Shown: piece by piece, positions 57,208 through 64,000 of the stretch
How the letters are laid out: every line of letters starts with the position of its first letter
Position numbering within the stretch: position 1 is the stretch's first letter
From: Candidatus Ferrigenium altingense
GTDB lineage: Bacteria > Pseudomonadota > Gammaproteobacteria > Burkholderiales > Gallionellaceae
Length of the DNA: 64,000 bases
Reading direction: 5' to 3'
Assembly (NCBI GenBank): GCA_020621985.1
Contig: JAHRYS010000003.1
Span: 1 to 64,000 of the forward strand
Program-made: the position numbers and the translations under genes
The notes under the pieces: model-generated
What the model was told of the DNA's origin: nothing
What the model saw: only the letters and a program-made list of their open reading frames with translations
Databases searched by the model: none

Positions 57208-58569
57208 ATGGCAAAGGCAAAAACGATTTATTCCTGCACCGAGTGCGGCGGGCAGACGCCGAAGTGGCAGGGGCAGTGCCCGCATTGCATGGAGTGGAAC
57301 ACGCTGATCGAATCGGTGGCCGAGGCTTCCATACCCGGCGCTAAAAACCGTTTCAGCGCACTGGCGGCGAGCGGCAAGGTGCAGTTGCTGTCCGAAGTAG
57401 AAGCGGCAGAAGTGCCGCGCACGCCGACCGGCATCGAGGAATTCGACCGCGTGCTGGGCGGCGGGCTGGTGTCCGGCGCGGTGGTGCTGATCGGCGGCGA
57501 TCCGGGCATCGGCAAATCCACGCTGTTGCTGCAAGTGTTGGCGCATCTGTCCAAACAACAAAACACCCTGTACGTCAGCGGCGAAGAGTCGGCGCAGCAG
57601 ATCGCGCTGCGCGCCAAACGTCTGGCGCTGGATGCGCGCAGCCTGCGCCTGCTGCCGGAAATCCAGCTGGAAAAAATTCAGGCGGCCATCACACAGGACA
57701 AGCCGGACGTGGTGGTGATCGACTCGATCCAGACCGTGTATTCCGAGCAGCTCACCTCCGCGCCCGGCTCGGTGGCGCAGGTGCGCGAATGCGCGGCGCA
57801 GCTGACGCGCATCGCCAAGAGCCAGAACATCACCATCATCCTGGTCGGGCACGTCACCAAGGAAGGCGCACTGGCCGGGCCGCGCGTGCTGGAGCATATC
57901 GTCGATACCGTGCTGTATTTCGAGGGCGACACGCATTCCAGCTTCCGCCTGATCCGCGCGTTCAAGAACCGCTTCGGCGCGGTGAACGAGCTCGGCGTGT
58001 TCGCGATGACCGAGAAGGGCTTGCGCGAGGTGAGCAATCCGTCCGCGCTGTTCCTGTCGCAGCATGGTGATCCGGTGGCTGGTTCCTGTGTGATGGTCAC
58101 GCAGGAGGGCACGCGCCCGTTACTGGTGGAGATTCAGGCCTTGCTCGACGAGGCGCATTCGCCGAATGTACGAAGGCTGTCGCTGGGGCTGGAGCAGAAC
58201 CGGCTGGCGATGCTGCTCGCCGTGCTGCACCGCCACGCGGGCATCGCTTGCTTCGACCAGGATGTGTTCATCAACGCGGTGGGCGGCGTGAAAATCACCG
58301 AACCGGGCGCCGACCTCGCGGTGATCCTCGCGATGGTTTCCAGCCTGCGCAACAAGCCGCTGCCGGAGAAGCTGGTGGTGTTCGGCGAAGTCGGGCTCGC
58401 GGGCGAAGTGCGCCCGGTGCAGCGCGGCCAGGAACGACTGCGCGAAGCCGCCAAGCTGGGTTTCACGCAGGCCATCATTCCCAAGGCGAACGCGCCGAAG
58501 CAGAAGATCGCCGGCATGGAGATCATCGCGGTGGAGCGGGTCGAAGAGGCCGTGAACCGGGTGCGCTAA
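57208..58569 (+). CDS. radA: DNA repair protein RadA (Sms)
   Basis: The 453-residue protein has the N-terminal zinc finger C10xxC13...C24xxC27, Walker A GGDPGIGKST (96-105), the RadA-specific KNRFG motif (from Lys253), and a C-terminal Lon-like fold. It drives branch migration and recombination-intermediate processing. Start and length are standard. A GTAGGAGC-type repeat precedes it. Confidence 0.94.
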   Translation: MAKAKTIYSCTECGGQTPKWQGQCPHCMEWNTLIESVAEASIPGAKNRFSALAASGKVQLLSEVEAAEVPRTPTGIEEFDRVLGGGLVSGAVVLIGGDPGIGKSTLLLQVLAHLSKQQNTLYVSGEESAQQIALRAKRLALDARSLRLLPEIQLEKIQAAITQDKPDVVVIDSIQTVYSEQLTSAPGSVAQVRECAAQLTRIAKSQNITIILVGHVTKEGALAGPRVLEHIVDTVLYFEGDTHSSFRLIRAFKNRFGAVNELGVFAMTEKGLREVSNPSALFLSQHGDPVAGSCVMVTQEGTRPLLVEIQALLDEAHSPNVRRLSLGLEQNRLAMLLAVLHRHAGIACFDQDVFINAVGGVKITEPGADLAVILAMVSSLRNKPLPEKLVVFGEVGLAGEVRPVQRGQERLREAAKLGFTQAIIPKANAPKQKIAGMEIIAVERVEEAVNRVR

Positions 58570-58712
58570 TATCGTTCATCGGCTTTTCAATGCGTCATGC
58601 AGGCTGGGAAAATCCGTGAAACTGATACAGCTTATCGGCTGGAGAGTTTGCTTCTGCCTGTTTGGGCCTTTGTGTATACTTAACCGATTGCAAAATAATA
58701 AAGGCTGCGACG

Positions 58713-59702
58713 ATGACTATTCCTGATAGCACGCTGCTGGAACGGAACAAATTGTTCCGGGATATTGGTTTGGAGAGTGTTGAGCATATCCTGAAAGACT
58801 GTCAGGCCATCACCCTGAAAAGCGGTGCGACGCTGCTGGAAGCCGGCCAAGAAAATACCTCGCTCTATCTGGTGCTGGATGGCGAACTCCGCGTCTATCT
58901 GAACGGCCGGGGCCTGCCTGTGCATGCCGTACTGGGGCCGGGCGAATGTGTCGGCGAGCTGTCGCTGGTCGATGGCGGAAATAGTGCGGCGCTGGTCATT
59001 GCGGCGCGGGATACGCGCATGCTGGTGGTGCCACATGAGCTGGTCTGGGCTATGGTGGATGGCTCGAATGGCATTGCCCGCAACTTGCTGGCTATTCTTG
59101 CCGGCCGCATCCGCAACGATAACCTGCTGCAGGTGACGACATCTGAACCCAGTCTCGAATTCGATGTGGCCGCCCATATCGATACACTGACGGGATTGCA
59201 CAACAAGAACTGGATGGGCGAGGCGTTCTACCGCATGGCGCAGCGGTACGAGCGCAGCGGGGTGCCGCTCTTCCTGCTGATGGCGGATATTGACCGCTTC
59301 AAGGATTTTAATGATAACAACGGCCATCTTGCGGGCGACAGCGTCCTGAAGGAAGTGGCACGGATCATGGCGGCAAATCTGAGGCCGCATGATTTATTGG
59401 TGCATCTGGGCGGCGACAGATTTGCCGTATTGTTGCCGGAAAAATCGTCCGATGGAGCCATGAAAATGGCCGAGCGCCTGCGCGAGGCGGTTGCGCTGAC
59501 TGCGTTGCGTATGGGCAAGAGCAGCGCGGTTGCCAACGCCCCCCGGGCGATCCAAGAAGAGCATGTCACGCTTTCACTCGGCGTTGTTGCGGTGCGGCCC
59601 GGCGATACGCTGGATTCAGTGCTGGCGGCCGCCGATGGAGCGCTCCAGCAGGCCAAGACGGACGGGCGCAACCGGGTAAAAATGGCGACTGCACACGGTT
59701 AG
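58713..59702 (+). CDS. Cyclic-nucleotide-binding domain plus degenerate GGDEF domain
   Basis: The 329-residue protein begins with a Crp-like cyclic-nucleotide-binding fold (LLEAGQENTSLYLVLDGELRVY, GECVGELSLVDGG). It then has a GGDEF domain (DTLTGLHNKNWM, DIDRFKDFNDNNGHLAGD) whose active-site motif is GGDRF (233-237) instead of GGDEF/GGEEF. Loss of the acidic residue suggests it binds nucleotide or acts as a receptor rather than a cyclase. I chose the ATG at 58713; a longer frame starts at 58662. Confidence 0.83.
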   Translation: MTIPDSTLLERNKLFRDIGLESVEHILKDCQAITLKSGATLLEAGQENTSLYLVLDGELRVYLNGRGLPVHAVLGPGECVGELSLVDGGNSAALVIAARDTRMLVVPHELVWAMVDGSNGIARNLLAILAGRIRNDNLLQVTTSEPSLEFDVAAHIDTLTGLHNKNWMGEAFYRMAQRYERSGVPLFLLMADIDRFKDFNDNNGHLAGDSVLKEVARIMAANLRPHDLLVHLGGDRFAVLLPEKSSDGAMKMAERLREAVALTALRMGKSSAVANAPRAIQEEHVTLSLGVVAVRPGDTLDSVLAAADGALQQAKTDGRNRVKMATAHG

Positions 59703-59755
59703 CGGGGCCTGATGGCGGCGCAAGCTACAACGATAATAGCAATGGGGGCGGGGCA

Positions 59756-62191
59756 GTGGCAATTCTGATGCTTGTGGCGGTACTGGTTGTGATCTTGGTG
59801 CTGGCCTTCTTCCGCGCCTCCATCACCAGTTGGATACTGGCGATGATGGTGGTCGTGCCGGTGGTGGCGATCCAGTCGCGCATTTCGGATACCGCCTTGC
59901 AGGCGGTCTATCTGGCGCTGTTTTTGTTCATCGTGCTGTTCGCTGTTCCCGTGTTGCGCCGCACGGTGGTCAGCGGCACCGTCCTTAAAATCTTCCGCAA
60001 GATCCTGCCGCAAATTTCCGCTACCGAACAGGAGGCGATCGATGCCGGCACGGTGTGGTGGGACGGCGATCTGTTCAGCGGGCACCCCGACTGGAATAAA
60101 TTGCTGGCCTTCCCAAAATGCGGGTTGAGCGCGGCGGAGCAAGCCTTCCTGGATAACGAAGTCGAGCAACTGTGCGCGATGCTGGACGATTGGGACATCA
60201 CCCACAGGCGCGCCGACCTGCCGCCCGAAGTCTGGCAGTTCATGAAGATCAAGGGCTTCTTCGGCATGATCATCCCGAAACGCTACGGCGGCCTGGAGTT
60301 CTCCGCGCAGGCGCATTCGGCGGTGGTGAGCAAGGTGGCTTCGCGCAGCGGCACGGCGGCGGTGACGGTGATGGTGCCGAACTCGCTGGGTCCCGCCGAA
60401 CTGCTGTTGCACTACGGCACGGAGGCGCAAAAGGAAAAATATCTGCATCGCCTGGCGTACGGCCTGGAAGTGCCGTGTTTCGCATTGACCGGCCCGTTCG
60501 CCGGATCGGATGCCGGCGCGATCCCCGATTTCGGCGAGGTGTGCTACGGCGAATTCGCCGGGCAGCAACATGTGCTGGGTATCCGCCTGACCTGGGAGAA
60601 ACGCTACATCACCCTGGCGCCGGTGGCAACGCTGCTCGGTCTGGCATTCAGGCTGTATGACCCGGGCCGTGTGCTGGGCGGGGATGTCGATCGCGGCATC
60701 ACACTCGCCCTGATTCCCACCGACTTGCCGGGCGTGAAGATCGGCCGCCGCCACTTCCCGCTGAATAGCGCGTTCCTGAACGGCCCGACGCAAGGCCGGG
60801 AAGTGTTCGTCCCGATGGAATTCATCATCGGCGGCACATCGCGCATCGGGCAAGGCTGGCGCATGCTGATGGAATGCCTGGCGGCGGGTCGCTCGATCTC
60901 GCTGCCCGCCAGCAGTATCGGCGGCATGAAGATGGCGGCGCGCACCAGCGGCGCCTACTGCCGGGTGCGCAAGCAGTTCAAGACGCCGATCGGCAAATTC
61001 GAAGGGGTGGAAGAGCCGCTGGCGCGCATCGGCGCGCATACCTACATGATCGATGCAGCGCGCCAGTTCACCGCATTGGCGGTGGACCTGGGCGAGAAGC
61101 CGTCGGTGATTTCCGCGATCGTCAAATACCACGCCACCGAGCGCGGGCGCATCGTCATCAACGATGCGATGGACGTGCATGGCGGCAAGGGTATCTGCCT
61201 CGGGCCGGATAACTATCTGGCGCGTGATTACCAGCAGACGCCGATCGGCATCACCGTGGAAGGCGCGAACATCCTGACGCGCAGCATGATCATCTTCGGG
61301 CAGGGAGCGATCCGTTCCCATCCTTACGTGCTGAAAGAGATTGCGGCGGCGCATGACCAGAATCGCCAGCGCGCGCGGCATCAGTTCGACGAAGCCTTGT
61401 TCGGCCACATCAGTTTCGCGCTGGGCAACGCGGCGCGCAGCTTTGTGTTCGCGCTGTCCGGCGGGCGCGGCATCCCGACACCGCCGGGCGACGAAACCCG
61501 CCGCTACTACCAGCAATTGACGCGCTTCTCCGCATCATTCGCCCTGAGCGCGGATGTGGCGATGGCGGTATTGGGCGGTTCGCTGAAGCGGCGCGAGAAA
61601 ATTTCCGCGCGCCTGGGCGATGTGTTGAGCATGCTGTATCTGTGCTCGGCGGCGCTGAAGCGCTTCGAGGACGACGGCCGTCCTGCCGAGGATTTGCCGC
61701 TGCTGCATTGGGCGATACAGGACGCGCTGTACCAGACCCAGCAAGCCTTCGACGGCGTGATCCGGAATTTTCCGAGCGTCCCGGTGCGCTGGATGCTGAG
61801 CGCGCTGATCTTCCCGCTGGGCATGCGTTTATCGCCGCCTGCCGACCACCTCGGCCATCAAATCGCCACGTTGCTGATGCTGCCCGGCGCGGCGCGCGAC
61901 CGCCTGACCGCCGGGATGTACCTGCCGACCGACGAACAGGATGCGGTGGGCGCGCTGGAAGCGGCGCTCGCCAGCACGCTGCTGTGCGAGCCGATGCAGG
62001 CTGAGCTGGAAAAGGCGCGCAAGACCGGCCAGCTGAGGGCGCTGGAAGAGTTGCCGCGCATCGCCGAGGCGCATGAGCAAGGCATTATTACGGCGGAACA
62101 GACGCTGCTGCTGGAACGCGATTACGCGCTGCGCCGCAAGGTCATCATGGTGGACGATTTCGCGCCGGATGAGCTGCGGGCGGGGCGGTGA
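59756..62191 (+). CDS. fadE: FadE-type acyl-CoA dehydrogenase
   Basis: The 811-residue protein has the proteobacterial FadE plan. It has an N-terminal hydrophobic segment (MLVAVLVVILVLAFF and WILAMMVVVPVVAIQ), a central acyl-CoA dehydrogenase fold (KRYGGLEFSAQAHS, FALTGPFAGSDAGAIPD) and a C-terminal extension. It catalyses the first step of beta-oxidation. The start is GTG at 59756, preceded by GGGGCGGGG. An acyl-CoA synthetase follows after 158 bases. Confidence 0.92.
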   Translation: MAILMLVAVLVVILVLAFFRASITSWILAMMVVVPVVAIQSRISDTALQAVYLALFLFIVLFAVPVLRRTVVSGTVLKIFRKILPQISATEQEAIDAGTVWWDGDLFSGHPDWNKLLAFPKCGLSAAEQAFLDNEVEQLCAMLDDWDITHRRADLPPEVWQFMKIKGFFGMIIPKRYGGLEFSAQAHSAVVSKVASRSGTAAVTVMVPNSLGPAELLLHYGTEAQKEKYLHRLAYGLEVPCFALTGPFAGSDAGAIPDFGEVCYGEFAGQQHVLGIRLTWEKRYITLAPVATLLGLAFRLYDPGRVLGGDVDRGITLALIPTDLPGVKIGRRHFPLNSAFLNGPTQGREVFVPMEFIIGGTSRIGQGWRMLMECLAAGRSISLPASSIGGMKMAARTSGAYCRVRKQFKTPIGKFEGVEEPLARIGAHTYMIDAARQFTALAVDLGEKPSVISAIVKYHATERGRIVINDAMDVHGGKGICLGPDNYLARDYQQTPIGITVEGANILTRSMIIFGQGAIRSHPYVLKEIAAAHDQNRQRARHQFDEALFGHISFALGNAARSFVFALSGGRGIPTPPGDETRRYYQQLTRFSASFALSADVAMAVLGGSLKRREKISARLGDVLSMLYLCSAALKRFEDDGRPAEDLPLLHWAIQDALYQTQQAFDGVIRNFPSVPVRWMLSALIFPLGMRLSPPADHLGHQIATLLMLPGAARDRLTAGMYLPTDEQDAVGALEAALASTLLCEPMQAELEKARKTGQLRALEELPRIAEAHEQGIITAEQTLLLERDYALRRKVIMVDDFAPDELRAGR

Positions 62192-62203
62192 CGAAGAAAA
62201 ACT

Positions 62204-62310
62204 TTTTATCCGCAGATTACGCAGATTTCACAGATTGTTTTGCGAAACGAAACAAGGCGGCGTTTCCACAGTTTTTAATCTGTGTGAATCTGCGTAATCT
62301 GCGGACGCAA
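62204..62310. repeat. ATCTGCG-type inverted-repeat element
   Basis: The left arm TTTTTATCCGCAGATTACGC (from 62203) mirrors the right arm GAATCTGCGTAATCTGCGGA. It fills most of the gap between fadE and the acyl-CoA synthetase gene, so the two genes may still be co-transcribed through it. Confidence 0.75.
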
Positions 62311-62349
62311 TGTTTTTGAATCTGCTCTCGGTTAGTTTAAGGAAAAAAG

Positions 62350-64000
62350 ATGCAGGCACAACAAGACGATGTAATTACCCCGCAGCAGGCGGGCACGTTG
62401 CACGGGCTGTTCGTGGAGCGTGCGCGCCGCTCGCCGGACAAGATCGCCTATCGCCATTTTCAGCAGAATGCCTGGCGCAATTTTACCTGGCGGGAGATGC
62501 ATGGCGAAGTGGCGCGCTGGCAGGCGGCGCTGGCCGGCCTGGGATTGCAGCGCGGCGACCGCGTCGCGATCATGCTGCGCAACTGCCCGTACTGGATGAT
62601 GTTCGACCAGGCGGCGATGTCGCTGGGGCTGGTGATTGTGCCGCTGTACACCGTGGACCGGCCGGACAACATCGCCTACATCGTCAACGATGCCGACGTG
62701 AAAGTGCTGCTGTTCGAGAACGCCGAGCAGTGGCAGGCTTTGCGCACGGTGCGCGACCGGCTCGGCGGCGTGAAGTGTTTTGTGAGCATCGACGCCTTGC
62801 GCAACGGCATTGAACCGCGCCTGAAGTCCATCGCGGAATTTTTGCCCCCGGCGGCGCAGTTGCAGCCCGCACAGCCCTGCCAGCCTGACGAGCTGGCCAG
62901 CATCATCTATACCTCCGGCACCACCGGCAAGCCCAAAGGCGCGATGCTGAGCCACGCGAACATGCTGACCAATGCGCATGCCTGCCTGGATACTTTCACG
63001 GTGCACGGCGACGATCTGTTCCTGTCCTTTTTGCCGCTGTCGCACACCTTCGAGCGCACGCTGGGATATTACCTGCCGGTGATGGCCGGCGCCACGGTCG
63101 CTTTCGCGCGTTCCATCCCGCAATTGTCCGAGGATATGCAAACCATCCGTCCCACCATCCTGATTTCCGTGCCGCGCATCTACGAGCGCATGTATGCGGC
63201 GATACGCGCCAAACTGGACGAAGGCTCGCTGCTCAAGCGCAGGCTGTTCCACCTGGCGGTGGAAACCGGCTGGGCGCAATTCGAACGCGGGCAGGGGCGC
63301 GGATCGTGGAAGCCGTCGTTCCTGCTGTGGCCGCTGCTGCAAAAACTGGTGGCGCAAAAAATTCTCGATAAATTGGGCGGCAGGCTGCGCGTGGCGATCA
63401 GCGGCGGGGCAGCGCTCGCGCCGGAAATCTCGCGGGTGTTCATCGCGCTGGGGCTGCCGGTGGTGCAGGGTTACGGCCTGACCGAGACCAGCCCGGTGAT
63501 CAGCGGCAACCGCCTGGAGAACAACTACCCGGACAGCGTCGGCCAGCCGATCCGCGATGTGCAAGTGCGCCTCGGCGAACAGGGCGCGCTGCTGGTGAAG
63601 GGGCCGAACGTGATGCTGGGTTACTGGAATAACCCGGGGGCGACGCGCGACATGATAGATGCGGACGGCTGGCTGAACACCGGCGACGTCGCGCATATTT
63701 CCGCCACCGGGCATCTCTACATCACCGGGCGCATCAAGGACATCATCGTCATGTCGAACGGCGAAAAAGTGCCGCCGACCGACATGGAGATTGCGCTGCT
63801 GCATGACCCGCTGTTCGACCAGGTGATGGTGTTCGGCGAGGCGCATCCCTACCTGGTCGTGCTGGCGGTGCTCAATGTCGAAGCGTGGCAGCATTTCGCG
63901 CAGGAGATCGGCATCCGCGCCGACATGCCGGAATCGTTGACCGACAGCCGCGTGGAGGCCAGGATATTGAGGCGCGTCGCGCGCAATTTGCGCGGCTTCC
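62350..64000 (+). CDS. Long-chain acyl-CoA synthetase, AMP-binding (3'-truncated by window edge)
   Basis: The frame is open from the ATG at 62350 to the window end (550 codons visible). It has the AMP-binding signature YTSGTTGKPKGAMLSH, the GYGLTETSPVISG motif and the DGWLNTGDVAHIS and GRIKDIIVMSNGEK motifs, which are typical of FadD-like and FAA1-type long-chain enzymes. AAGGA lies 7 bases before the ATG. It activates fatty acids and follows fadE. Confidence 0.9.
   Translation, partial: MQAQQDDVITPQQAGTLHGLFVERARRSPDKIAYRHFQQNAWRNFTWREMHGEVARWQAALAGLGLQRGDRVAIMLRNCPYWMMFDQAAMSLGLVIVPLYTVDRPDNIAYIVNDADVKVLLFENAEQWQALRTVRDRLGGVKCFVSIDALRNGIEPRLKSIAEFLPPAAQLQPAQPCQPDELASIIYTSGTTGKPKGAMLSHANMLTNAHACLDTFTVHGDDLFLSFLPLSHTFERTLGYYLPVMAGATVAFARSIPQLSEDMQTIRPTILISVPRIYERMYAAIRAKLDEGSLLKRRLFHLAVETGWAQFERGQGRGSWKPSFLLWPLLQKLVAQKILDKLGGRLRVAISGGAALAPEISRVFIALGLPVVQGYGLTETSPVISGNRLENNYPDSVGQPIRDVQVRLGEQGALLVKGPNVMLGYWNNPGATRDMIDADGWLNTGDVAHISATGHLYITGRIKDIIVMSNGEKVPPTDMEIALLHDPLFDQVMVFGEAHPYLVVLAVLNVEAWQHFAQEIGIRADMPESLTDSRVEARILRRVARNLRGF

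Overview
The window is GC-rich chromosomal DNA of a betaproteobacterium. The inference rests on the N-type ATPase operon, the Gram-negative porin and PHO regulon, the ACR3 arsenic operon, RadA/SMC/QueF of beta/gamma type and several short repeat families typical of this group. A Nitrosomonadales/Gallionellaceae-like genome would fit, but I cannot prove the genus. No rRNA, tRNA, CRISPR array, prophage or transposase gene was seen. Both ends cut genes: a membrane-protein tail at the left and an acyl-CoA synthetase at the right.

Layout. 0-14 kb holds housekeeping and repair genes: a kinase-like fusion protein, the archease/RtcB RNA-ligase pair, alanine dehydrogenase, a YihY membrane protein, Tex, a RimK-like ATP-grasp ligase, a CapA-like protein and PolX. 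14-18 kb holds a Lon-like protease, then a macrodomain gene overlapping a ceramidase-like membrane protein. 18-26.5 kb is a CYTH-CHAD gene that overlaps atpD, followed by an N-type ATPase operon (D-C-Q-[repeat in place of R]-B-E-F-A-G) invaded by small repeat elements. 26.7-33 kb is an AT-rich orphan gene followed by a nickel/cobalt/zinc efflux island: an RcnA-like exporter, a CsoR/RcnR-family repressor with a G-tract operator, two CDF transporters, a CorA-like channel and a CDF remnant.

33-38 kb holds a thioredoxin/DsbD-like protein and a phosphate cluster (pstS, porin, phoB) with two readable PHO boxes. 38-41.5 kb has a hemerythrin-like protein, PlsC and an EAL-CBS-GGDEF protein. 41.6-43.8 kb is an arsR-arsC-acr3 operon plus a 46-residue membrane peptide. 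44-45 kb encodes a periplasmic Met/Cys-rich metal-binding protein with tandem repeats. 45-64 kb has queF, smc, a pentapeptide-repeat protein, serB, a globin-coupled diguanylate cyclase, a DinG-type helicase, a second AT-rich orphan beside a truncated YaiI-family gene, radA, a cNMP/GGDEF protein and a fadE-acyl-CoA synthetase pair.

Two themes stand out. One is heavy-metal and metalloid handling (Ni/Co/Zn, As, probably Cu). The other is an unusually high load of short inverted-repeat elements of at least seven families. They sit in intergenic regions and, most strikingly, inside the ATPase operon, where one replaces atpR yet leaves an unbroken chain of overlapping reading frames.
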